23,901 bases of DNA, taken from a virus. The DNA lies in IMG/VR virus record IMGVR_UViG_3300025853_014956, positions 1 to 23,901 of that record. One strand, written 5' to 3'. Positions 1 through 6,500 of the stretch are shown here, in pieces; position 1 is the first letter of the stretch; the number at the start of each line of letters is the position of its first letter. The notes under the pieces were generated by a model, which did not search any database, was not told the origin of the DNA, and was given only the letters and a program-made list of their open reading frames with translations. Made by a program: the position numbers and the translations under genes.

Positions 1-32
1 AGACGAGTGCACCGGATGCCCGCTCGATCGCT

Positions 33-56
33 CTATAAAATGCTTATATTTTATAG
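33..56. repeat. AT-rich 9-bp inverted repeat before the first tagged gene
   Basis: CTATAAAAT at 33-41 and its exact reverse complement ATTTTATAG at 48-56 flank a 6-base loop. The 3' arm has a T run but no T tract follows the stem, so it is at best a weak terminator of an upstream gene outside the window. It also contains TATAAAAT, so a promoter role is possible. The preceding 30 bases are more G+C-rich and may be the tail of an upstream gene. Confidence 0.4.
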
Positions 57-71
57 TTAAAGAGGCTTTAT

Positions 72-812
72 ATGAAGATAACAAGAAGACAATTAAGTCG
101 ATTAATAATAGAGGCAATCATCTATGAATCTGATGGCTTTGGAAGCCTAGGTAGCCACGTTTTTCCCGCTGAAAAAAGATCTGCTGATCCTTTTGGTGAC
201 ACTCCTGAAGCTAATACACGAATAGAAGACAGGCTTCTATCAGCAATTGTTGCACACATCGATGCCAATCAGCCGATATCTAGAAGCATGACAGACTTAA
301 TTAAAAGCTTAATTGATTTGGGAAGTTATCCTGATATATTTAAGTATTATTCTGGTGGCGATGTTTATCGAGGAATGAATATTCCTTATGATGTATATAC
401 ATCACTTTTTGGAGACCTTCCTAAAAAAAGCAAGTGGTTTAACGCACCTATTGACTGGCTAAAAAAACGATCAGAGAAAACAGGGGTTAACTTGCCATTC
501 AGTCCAACATCTAGGCCTGGATATAGAGAATCTTTAGACAGCTCTGCAGGTTCATTTGCTTCTTCTTGGACAACTGATCTAGATCGTGCTGTTAGATTTT
601 CAAAAATGCCATCTGGCAATTCTGCTTCAGGAGATATCTTTGGTGACTACGACGGTATTAGCGTTGTTTTAGTTGCTGATAGTAGTTCAAATACTTTTAT
701 TGACATGTCACCCTGGTATGAAATATATGGGTTTACTGATGGGTTTACACATGAGGCTGAAGTCATTGGCGTGGGTGATATATATCTTAAAAGTTTATAT
801 GTATACCGGTAA
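72..812 (+). CDS. Tagged ADP-ribosyltransferase-like protein (Alt-like candidate effector)
   Basis: A 246-residue protein with two visible parts. Residues 1-15 are the shared tag MKITRRQLSRLIIEA, ending in the protease-like site I-I-E|A. From about residue 95 the order of motifs fits an R-S-E type ADP-ribosyltransferase fold: VYRGM with Arg100, then FASSWTTDLDRAVRF (residues 162-176; S164, S165, T167), then HEAEV with the E-x-E pair Glu228/Glu230. In T4, Alt is an ADP-ribosyltransferase carried in the head and injected to modify host RNA polymerase; transfer of that role here is inference. The start is supported by AGAGG at 61-65. The gene is followed 45 bases later by another tagged gene whose first eight residues are identical. 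The target protein cannot be told from the sequence, and an inactive ART-fold protein is the main alternative. Confidence 0.7.
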   Translation: MKITRRQLSRLIIEAIIYESDGFGSLGSHVFPAEKRSADPFGDTPEANTRIEDRLLSAIVAHIDANQPISRSMTDLIKSLIDLGSYPDIFKYYSGGDVYRGMNIPYDVYTSLFGDLPKKSKWFNAPIDWLKKRSEKTGVNLPFSPTSRPGYRESLDSSAGSFASSWTTDLDRAVRFSKMPSGNSASGDIFGDYDGISVVLVADSSSNTFIDMSPWYEIYGFTDGFTHEAEVIGVGDIYLKSLYVYR

Positions 813-857
813 AAATTATAATTTCTAGATAGTTATATATCATATATTGGAGATGTA

Positions 858-1370
858 ATGAAGATTACCCGTAGACAATTACGCCGACTTATCTTGCAAG
901 AAGTTCAAATCAAACCGGATGTTGCAGCAGATAACCCGGCAGTATTTCTCGAGCACATAATTAAACCTGACGCTAGTACTAGTGGGATTCCTCCAAAGTA
1001 CCTAGACAAGATCCATAAACTAATTGACTCTGGGGATCCGGAAATGTTTAACATGGCGGTATCGCTTATCGATGGTCTCGGCGGGGATTCTAGTTATGCT
1101 TACGGCTACAGAGATTATGATAAAGTCGGAGACTTAGAAAAACTAGGAAATAAGGCTAGTGATATTCTTCATGATCTAAGTTCGGGTACAGATACTCCTG
1201 AGATGTATGATGATGTTTACGGCCCTGAGGGAACGAATATCCAAGCTGATTCGATCATTTCTGATCGGGCTGATGCATTTGATGACCCAGCCGCGTGGGT
1301 GGACGCATACTCCACTCATAGTGAAAGATATCAATCAGTTAAAAATAGACCTCGACCTAAGAGTTGGTAA
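858..1370 (+). CDS. Tagged protein of unknown function
   Basis: A 170-residue acidic protein whose N-terminus, MKITRRQLRRLILQEV, is the shared tag with a possible L-Q-E|V cleavage site at Glu15. I do not recognise the remainder. Residues around 45-70 (LDKIHKLIDSGDPEMFNMAV) resemble a short stretch in the preceding protein (LIKSLIDLGSYPDIF) and in the protein starting at 3151 (NNILEYIDSGLSPSYERVF), suggesting a small shared helical element after the tag. The rest is rich in Asp, Tyr and Gly, with no cysteines, signal peptide or membrane segment. The start has TTGGAGAT at 847-854. It is the last tagged gene before the G+C-richer viperin cassette. If the tag is a capsid-targeting signal, this would be a small internal head protein; that is inference. 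Confidence 0.75.
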   Translation: MKITRRQLRRLILQEVQIKPDVAADNPAVFLEHIIKPDASTSGIPPKYLDKIHKLIDSGDPEMFNMAVSLIDGLGGDSSYAYGYRDYDKVGDLEKLGNKASDILHDLSSGTDTPEMYDDVYGPEGTNIQADSIISDRADAFDDPAAWVDAYSTHSERYQSVKNRPRPKSW

Positions 1371-1409
1371 TAATAAAAATTTTGTAATCTTTGTAGTAGC
1401 AGTATATAA

Positions 1410-1417
1410 TATAAATG
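1410..1417 (+). promoter_or_regulatory. Candidate T4-type late promoter element (TATAAATG)
   Basis: TATAAATG lies just upstream of the structured non-coding stretch leading to the viperin gene. T4-like phages use TATAAATA as the late -10 element. In AT-rich DNA such octamers occur by chance, so this is only suggestive. If real, transcription would begin near 1424. Confidence 0.3.
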
Positions 1418-1423
1418 TATAGG

Positions 1424-1759
1424 AAATAGCGGTTGCCATAGACCAAAGTGGCCATAAAGAAAAAACCAATACGACTTATACACAAGTATTGAGGTAAAAC
1501 TTAGAACCGAACGGGAAAACCTAGGTCCTTTTGGAAGCCCCACGGGGTAAAAAGTGCACCGTCCTACGGGACACAGCAGGCTAATGGGTGGACGTGAAGC
1601 TTCGGACAATTCGTAAGTGATATCGCAGTATTACAGGTTGTGCGCTAAATTTTAGAAAGTAGCGCATAACAAAGACAGCCTAGCGCAGTCTGATAAAATT
1701 AATGATAATGATAACTTAATTTTCGTAATACTCGAAACATTCACATACTGGAGTGTCCT
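1424..1759 (+). ncRNA. Candidate structured leader or small RNA upstream of viperin
   Basis: The stretch 1371-1759 has no convincing gene on either strand. From about 1424 it is G+C-richer than the phage genes around it and full of possible helices: CCC 1538-1540 with GGG 1545-1547; GTCC 1561-1564 with GGAC 1569-1572 around a TACG (UNCG-type) loop; TGCGCTA 1641-1647 with TAGCGCA 1660-1666; AAAATTAA 1695-1702 with TTAATTTT 1716-1723. Two helices have competing partners: TAGCGCA recurs at 1681-1687, and CACCGTCC 1557-1564 can pair, with a one-base bulge, with GGACGTG 1590-1596. This suggests a switching leader, but I match it to no known riboswitch, tmRNA, RNase P or intron class. It could be an independent RNA or the 5' leader of the viperin mRNA. 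The exact ends are guesses. Confidence 0.4.
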
Positions 1760-2644
1760 ATGACATCTATTAATACACAGGGACAAGTGTCCCTTCCCGT
1801 CGCCCTTAACTGGCATTTTGAACCTCGTTGCAACTATCGATGCAAATTTTGCTTCGCACACTTCGCGGACATAGAAGAAAAATCCGATTACCCGATCGAT
1901 CGCCTTTATGCCGATCTCTTCACACGTGGTGTCAGAAAGATCACCTTTGTAGGCGGAGAGCCTATGCTAGATCGCCGTATTGATCACAGAATCACACTTG
2001 CCGCGGAGATGGGTTTTACCACATGTTTGGTCACAAATGGCACCCGTGTCTCACCTCGTTGGTTGGAGAAGATGCGTGGCCACTTACACTGGATAGGCTT
2101 TTCTATTGACGCCTCATCTGATGAATTACATGCACTTATTGGCCGCGGCCGAGCAGGTGAAATCAAGGCGGGTTACAGCAAGCATCTCGAGAGATCCCTA
2201 GTCAGTTGGCGTGCAGCGCAAGAGATGGGTTACAATCTTAAACTTAACACAGTTGTGTGTTATCATAACAAAGACGATGACATGTCTGAGCTGATCAGTC
2301 AATTACAACCTCATCGCTGGAAAGTCTTTCAAGCGCTACCCATCAAAGGAGAGAACGACCATATATGGGATGAACTCGAGATCACGAGCGAAGAATTCCA
2401 AGCATGGGTCGATCGCCACCAACACCTGTCGCCCGTTGTTGAGTCGAATGAGATGATGACAGGCAGCTACTGCATGCTCGACGGCAAGCTTCGCTTCTAT
2501 AACAACGTGGGTGGTGAGTTCAAGCGCAGTGCACCCATACCCGATGTAGGCATGGACAGGGCCTGGAAAGAAATATCGTCATTATTCAGCGATGACACAT
2601 TCCAGCATCGTGGTGGCGTGTGGTCTTGGGAGGTGTCAAAATGA
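1760..2644 (+). CDS. pVip: Prokaryotic viperin homologue (radical SAM, ddhNTP synthase family)
   Basis: A 294-residue radical SAM protein. The viperin signature N-x-H-x4-C-x3-C-x2-C is present as N17, H19, C24, C28 and C31; the three cysteines bind the 4Fe-4S cluster. GGEP follows at 65-68. Further stretches match animal viperin as I recall it: LIGRGR (126-131), KLNTVV (161-166), RWKVFQ (186-191), PIKGEN (194-199), VESNEMM (227-233) and the C-terminal DVG and HRGG. The long N-terminal membrane helix of animal viperin is absent, as is usual in prokaryotic forms. Known viperins convert CTP, and in prokaryotes also GTP or UTP, to 3'-deoxy-3',4'-didehydro nucleotides that terminate viral transcription. 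Which NTP is used here is unknown. GGAGTG at 1750-1755 supports the start. The stop overlaps the next start as ATGA, so the two are probably translationally coupled. G+C is about half by eye, well above the neighbouring phage genes, suggesting transfer. Confidence 0.93.
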   Translation: MTSINTQGQVSLPVALNWHFEPRCNYRCKFCFAHFADIEEKSDYPIDRLYADLFTRGVRKITFVGGEPMLDRRIDHRITLAAEMGFTTCLVTNGTRVSPRWLEKMRGHLHWIGFSIDASSDELHALIGRGRAGEIKAGYSKHLERSLVSWRAAQEMGYNLKLNTVVCYHNKDDDMSELISQLQPHRWKVFQALPIKGENDHIWDELEITSEEFQAWVDRHQHLSPVVESNEMMTGSYCMLDGKLRFYNNVGGEFKRSAPIPDVGMDRAWKEISSLFSDDTFQHRGGVWSWEVSK

Positions 2645-2997
2645 GTTGCACTAACTTGAAAACCGGTCGCCGCAAGTCTAGTTTCACTTCTGAGTCAGAC
2701 GCATTGCGCTGTGCACGTGATATCCGCAAAAAAGGTAGAAATCTAGTACCTTACAAATGCAATCACTGTCCGTCATGGCATTTGCGTTCAAAAAAAAATG
2801 CCAAGCATTACACTGTGTGCAATTGCCGGGATCGCAAGGGTAATCTAAAGCGAGCTTATATCGATCTGGGTAAGGTCATAGATGTGCGTGACATGATAAA
2901 CAGCAAAGGGCAAGGTAAGGTAAAGATATACCGGTGTCCTGAGTTTGCTAATCATGAAGTATGGCATTTGGCAGGCAAAAGAAACATGTTGAGGTGA
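2641..2997 (+). CDS. Two-module zinc-binding protein coupled to viperin
   Basis: A 118-residue basic protein, probably read from ATG 2641, which overlaps the viperin stop as ATGA and is preceded by GGGAGG. An in-frame upstream GTG at 2620 lacks this arrangement. Two similar modules are visible: YKCNHCPSWHL at residues 38-48 (C40, C43, H47) and YRCPEFANHEVWHL at 97-110 (C99, H105, H109), with a further CNC at 60-62 between them. The C-x2-C...WHL pattern recalls small zinc-finger proteins found in phages and actinobacteria. Nucleic-acid binding is likely from the many Arg and Lys residues, but this is inference. Prokaryotic viperins are often paired with a nucleotide kinase; this protein is not one. 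It shares the higher G+C of the cassette. It could be an accessory or regulator of viperin, or simply a passenger gene. Confidence 0.8.
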   Translation: MSCTNLKTGRRKSSFTSESDALRCARDIRKKGRNLVPYKCNHCPSWHLRSKKNAKHYTVCNCRDRKGNLKRAYIDLGKVIDVRDMINSKGQGKVKIYRCPEFANHEVWHLAGKRNMLR

Positions 2998-3010
2998 GAA
3001 GGTAGTGTGG

Positions 3011-3090
3011 GAGTCGAGGAAGGCCCGAAGGGCTTACTCGGCGATCATAGAGTAAAGCTCGCGCCGGGAGAAACTCCGAGTTTTTATTTT
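3011..3090 (+). terminator. Structured terminator of the viperin cassette
   Basis: GGAG-AAA-CTCC at 3067-3077, optionally extended by CTC 3058-3060 with GAG 3078-3080, is followed by TTTTTATTTT, giving a Rho-independent terminator. A second hairpin, AAGGCCC-GAA-GGGCTT (one bulge), sits just upstream around 3020-3035. ACTCGG at 3036-3041 can pair either with CCGAGT at 3076-3081 or, as CTCGGCG with one bulge, with CGCCGGGAG at 3062-3070, so mutually exclusive folds exist. The block is G+C-rich against very AT-rich DNA after 3090. Confidence 0.6.
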
Positions 3091-3150
3091 CTTAGTTTTT
3101 TAAATTTAGCAAGATAATTAATATTTATAGTCATTAAAGGATAAATATTA

Positions 3151-4629
3151 ATGAAAATTACTAAAGTGCAATTGCTGAGGCTAATTAAAAACAGTATTTT
3201 TGAAAGTCGAAATAATACCCGGCATAACATATTTGAAGTGTCTTTAAAAAGAAAAGTAAGATCTTACACTCTTGACGATTATAAGGACGAAGATTTTAAA
3301 AATAATATCTTAGAGTATATTGACTCTGGACTGTCACCATCATATGAAAGAGTTTTTAGCGAATGGAGAGATAAAGTTTTAGGAACTTTTTCAGAAGCAG
3401 ACACAGAACGTTTTATAGGCAATCTTCGAGAATGGACACGTGGCGGGATTGAGGCTACTTTTACTGATTGGTCTATGCAAGATATTATAGCAGCATTTTT
3501 TAAAGATGTTGGTCCAGGCACATATTTTCGACCTAACAATGAATCTACATTTATGTATAATATTTTTGGTGACAACTGGAGAGCTGACATGTCAGAGTAT
3601 GTATGGGATGCTGACTGGATGGGTAAACCTTTTAAAGAAGCTTTTATTAACGGGGATACATATCATTTCAATCTTTATAAAGATCCTTCAAGACTTTCTA
3701 GATCTACTCCTAACCTTCATAATCTTACCGGTTTTGTATTGAAATTTGTTATTTTCGAACTCTTAGAACATAAAATAGATCACCTAGCAAGAGAGCAAAG
3801 ACTGTTATCGATGCGCCCAGAACAACGAGAAGCTGTTAAGAAAGTTAAAAATCTAAAAACAACCTTTATGAAATATTTTCAACCCTATAAAAACGAATGG
3901 GATTTTTATCACTTTCTTGGTGCTTTTGTTAACGACAGTGAACAATTAGGCCCACTTGAAAAATTAAAAAGAATGATGGCATCATACATAAATGCGTCGT
4001 CACGGGATGAGATAGCCGCAATTGCAATACCTAGAAATCAATCGAGTCTAGATGGGTGGAACACCCTTCACCAAACATCGCCGATTGGGTTTAGGTTGTC
4101 AGGAGTTGTAACGTCAATGTACCACGGTGATGTATATTCAACTGTTTTTTCTCAAGTAGATGTTCCTCCCGTGGGAGGAGTTAGAAAAAGCAGTGGTTTT
4201 AATAGACACCCAGGAGAGTCAGCTCATCACAATCCGGAACCGGAGTGGATGTTATCACATGGTCTTAAAAAAATCCTTAATCCTCAAACTATTGAAGCAC
4301 TTGGAAGCAGGCCTGATGGTTTTAATTGGAGACAAATAGGAGAAAACTACATTGAGTCTTTTGTCGACAATTGGAGCATAAGCGCAATAGTTTTAAACTT
4401 AGACGTATTTGCTGAACAATTTGCTGAGCATTTGGATATGACTTACAGTTACGAAGACAATGCTGAACAATTACAATATGATGAAATTGATGACTGTGTT
4501 ACGTTTTTTATAGAATTGTCTGACTCAGGTTTTAGCATATATGCTGCACCTGATATTAAAACACCTTTGAGTAATAGTGCATTAGCTCAAATGGGTAATT
4601 TAATAGAAACAAAACTCAAAAGTTTTTAA
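3151..4629 (+). CDS. Large tagged protein of unknown function
   Basis: A 492-residue protein beginning with the tag MKITKVQLLRLIKNSIFES; the likely cleavage-type site is I-F-E|S at Glu18. I recognise no catalytic motif. Residues 50-70 (KNNILEYIDSGLSPSYERVF) resemble a post-tag stretch in the two tagged proteins before the viperin cassette. The middle is rich in Trp, Phe and Tyr, and the last 60 residues are acidic. There is no signal peptide, membrane segment or cysteine cluster. AAAGG at 3136-3140 supports the start. It resumes the tagged gene series directly after the cassette. If the tag marks head-packaged proteins, this is one of the two or three largest cargo candidates in the window. 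Confidence 0.8.
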   Translation: MKITKVQLLRLIKNSIFESRNNTRHNIFEVSLKRKVRSYTLDDYKDEDFKNNILEYIDSGLSPSYERVFSEWRDKVLGTFSEADTERFIGNLREWTRGGIEATFTDWSMQDIIAAFFKDVGPGTYFRPNNESTFMYNIFGDNWRADMSEYVWDADWMGKPFKEAFINGDTYHFNLYKDPSRLSRSTPNLHNLTGFVLKFVIFELLEHKIDHLAREQRLLSMRPEQREAVKKVKNLKTTFMKYFQPYKNEWDFYHFLGAFVNDSEQLGPLEKLKRMMASYINASSRDEIAAIAIPRNQSSLDGWNTLHQTSPIGFRLSGVVTSMYHGDVYSTVFSQVDVPPVGGVRKSSGFNRHPGESAHHNPEPEWMLSHGLKKILNPQTIEALGSRPDGFNWRQIGENYIESFVDNWSISAIVLNLDVFAEQFAEHLDMTYSYEDNAEQLQYDEIDDCVTFFIELSDSGFSIYAAPDIKTPLSNSALAQMGNLIETKLKSF

Positions 4630-4731
4630 AATAAAAATAGGAAAGATAATATTATAAATTAAAAATGCAATGTGATCAAAACTTTAATATATATACATGC
4701 TGATGCATCATTTTTATTAGGAGAAAAGAAA

Positions 4732-5325
4732 ATGAAAAAAATATCAAGGTATGAAATAAGAAATTTAATCAATGAAGCCATACTGAATGAAGATAGTGAG
4801 GCTAACCTTTTAGATAAAGCAAAATATCGAGTTAGAGGAGCAGTTGATAAAATTAAAGATAGAATTAATCCCGTCGACGGTAGGCATGGAGATCATTTAA
4901 TTGATGATGAAGACATGATCGAGGAAACAAGAGAAGAATACGTTAAACGTATTTTAATGGAATATGATTATAGATTAGGCACAGAAGGAAAAATTATTGC
5001 AACTTCTAGTCCAGCTTCAGGAAACAATCAAACATTCGTATACAGGGTTGTTGATGATGGTAATATGCAATTGTACGTTAGAAAGCAAGGATCTGGCGAT
5101 TTTGCAAAATTAGACTTTGCATTAACCAGCGGGGTTTTTGGACGTGGTTTAGGTAAATCGCGAGAAGACGAAGCAATTATAACTAAATTTATCTTAGATA
5201 TGTTTAGAAAATTAGGTGGTACACCAGCTTCTTCTATTGATCAGACAGCAGACCAAGATGTTGCATTAAACGAATCTCTTTCTAGAGGTAATTTATATCG
5301 ACGCAGATATCACGGAAGATATTAA
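4732..5325 (+). CDS. Tagged small basic/acidic mixed protein of unknown function
   Basis: A 197-residue protein starting MKKISRYEIRNLINEAI, a one-residue-longer version of the tag ending in I-N-E|A. I chose ATG 4732 over an in-frame GTG at 4672 because AGGAG at 4719-4723 is well placed and the tag then sits at the N-terminus. The region after the tag is helical and charged. A central stretch (about 75-125) has alternating hydrophobic residues that look like a small beta-rich domain, and the C-terminus is Arg- and Tyr-rich. No known family is recognised. The next tagged gene starts only 8 bases after its stop, so the two are co-transcribed. Confidence 0.75.
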   Translation: MKKISRYEIRNLINEAILNEDSEANLLDKAKYRVRGAVDKIKDRINPVDGRHGDHLIDDEDMIEETREEYVKRILMEYDYRLGTEGKIIATSSPASGNNQTFVYRVVDDGNMQLYVRKQGSGDFAKLDFALTSGVFGRGLGKSREDEAIITKFILDMFRKLGGTPASSIDQTADQDVALNESLSRGNLYRRRYHGRY

Positions 5326-5333
5326 AGGGATAA

Positions 5334-6008
5334 ATGAAAATTAGTGAAGAAAAGTTAAGGATTCTCATTAGAGAGTCAATTAGGCAAAACTTAATAGAAG
5401 AAGGTTTTTTTGATGATGCAAAAGAGTGGATCGGAAACAAATTTTCTTCACTGTCTGATTTTTTCTCAGAGTTTTTTTCAAATTATAGTAAAGAATTAAG
5501 TAAAATGTCATCAGACATTATTGAAGATCTTAAAAAATCTTCCTCGGTATATATAAAAGAAATGATTAAGTCTGAAGGTGACCAACAGACTATTTCAAGT
5601 CTAATACAATATTTTGCTACACAGGAAGATATTAAAGACTTTCTTAAAGAATATGCCAAAAAACCAGAATCGATTGACAAGCTGTTTTCTTATTTAAGTA
5701 AAAAAGGTGTTAATATAGAATCATTGTGTGCCAAGGTTGCAGGAAAACTTATTGAGAGCGGAATACTTGAAATTGACATGTCAAATAGTGCTTCACCTGT
5801 CTATATTACAGACAAAAAGTCTGCCCCTAAAATAATAAGTAATGCTTTATTAGGCTCGATGGAAGAACTAGATGCTAAATTCGGTATAGACTTTTTTAAT
5901 ATCAAAAATAAAAAAGCTAAAAAAATAAAAATAGGGGCTAACATTGAAAAAGTAGGCACAAAATCTGTTCTTAAAATGAAACTTAAAAAGATGTTCAAGG
6001 ATAGTTAG
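5334..6008 (+). CDS. Tagged Lys/Ser-rich protein of unknown function
   Basis: A 224-residue protein with tag MKISEEKLRILIRESI and a site-like I-R-E|S at Glu14, then L-I-E-E|G a little further on. The body is predicted to be mostly helical, with many Lys, Ser and Ile residues and a strongly basic tail (KNKKAKKIKI and KMKLKKMFK). A basic tail would suit contact with DNA inside a head, but that is inference. AAAGGG before ATG 5334 supports the start. Its 3' end overlaps by 14 bases the end of the convergent metalloprotease-like gene on the minus strand. Confidence 0.78.
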   Translation: MKISEEKLRILIRESIRQNLIEEGFFDDAKEWIGNKFSSLSDFFSEFFSNYSKELSKMSSDIIEDLKKSSSVYIKEMIKSEGDQQTISSLIQYFATQEDIKDFLKEYAKKPESIDKLFSYLSKKGVNIESLCAKVAGKLIESGILEIDMSNSASPVYITDKKSAPKIISNALLGSMEELDAKFGIDFFNIKNKKAKKIKIGANIEKVGTKSVLKMKLKKMFKDS

Positions 6009-6447
6009 GCTTCATTATTCCGCTTTCTGAATGTGTCAACCCTAATGCATGCCCTAGTTCGTGTTTAATTGTTAAATTATTATATTCAACAATATTATTG
6101 CTTAATCGTATGACAGCTCCATCGATAATTTTTAAATCCGGATTATCCGGATAAAAATAAAAGAAAGTGTCTGTCTCTGCATAGTGATCTAGATTAATTG
6201 TATTGTCTCTCTTTATAAGTATTGAGTGTTTTTCTTTGTATGGTATATTACAATTGATAAAATTAAATTGATTAATTTTGATTGTTTCTGATTTTTCATT
6301 CCAATAATCAACAGCATCTTTAACTTGTGCGTAAGTTATGTTAGCATCATTACATACTTTAATAGAAGGTTTTGATTCCCAAACATATCTATCCTTGATA
6401 TTTGATGCTTGGCTAGTAATCATTAATAAAGTTAGTATTAAATTCAT
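5995..6447 (-). CDS. Secreted matrixin-like zinc metalloprotease
   Basis: A 150-residue protein with a short hydrophobic N-terminus (about residues 1-14, ending SQAS) that could be a signal peptide. The full metzincin motif HELGHALGLTH is at residues 129-139 (H129, E130, H133, H139), followed by the Met-turn SGIM with Met145. This is the minimal catalytic part of a matrixin/astacin-type protease; the fold stops directly after the Met-turn, so it is short compared with cellular family members. CAGGAG upstream on the minus strand fits the start. It is a single minus-strand gene among plus-strand tagged genes. A likely role is cleavage of an envelope or extracellular protein of the host; the substrate is unknown. 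Confidence 0.8.
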   Translation of the reverse strand: MNLILTLLMITSQASNIKDRYVWESKPSIKVCNDANITYAQVKDAVDYWNEKSETIKINQFNFINCNIPYKEKHSILIKRDNTINLDHYAETDTFFYFYPDNPDLKIIDGAVIRLSNNIVEYNNLTIKHELGHALGLTHSESGIMKPNYP

Positions 6448-6457
6448 TGTTAACTCC

Positions 6458-6478
6458 TGTTATAATTATATTATAACA
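6458..6478. promoter_or_regulatory. Symmetrical bidirectional -10 element between divergent genes
   Basis: TGTTATAAT at 6458-6466 and its exact reverse complement ATTATAACA at 6470-6478 are separated by TAT. The palindrome puts a perfect TATAAT on each strand (6461-6466 plus; 6470-6475 minus), between the divergent metalloprotease gene (start 6447) and the DUF192 gene (start 6501). This could drive both genes or bind a dimeric regulator. Confidence 0.5.
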
Positions 6479-6500
6479 CACTATACAAAGGTATTACATT

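Noticed and set aside
1207-1422. Plus-strand frame overlapping the second tagged gene
   Set aside because: It lies mostly inside the tagged gene in another frame and has no recognisable motif; treated as a shadow.
1424-1759. Known RNA classes (tmRNA, RNase P RNA, group I/II intron, glutamine riboswitch, tRNA)
   Set aside because: None of the conserved core sequences of these classes could be found in the right order; left as unidentified.
1331-1861. Minus-strand reading frames at 1331-1609 and 1652-1861 in the non-coding leader
   Set aside because: Composition shows no gene-like pattern, no ribosome sites were seen, and both overlap the structured region and the ends of real genes.
4695-4720. 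TGATGCATCA palindrome followed by TTTTTATT as a terminator
   Set aside because: The stem is only a few pairs with essentially no loop, and the ribosome site of the next gene follows directly; probably chance.
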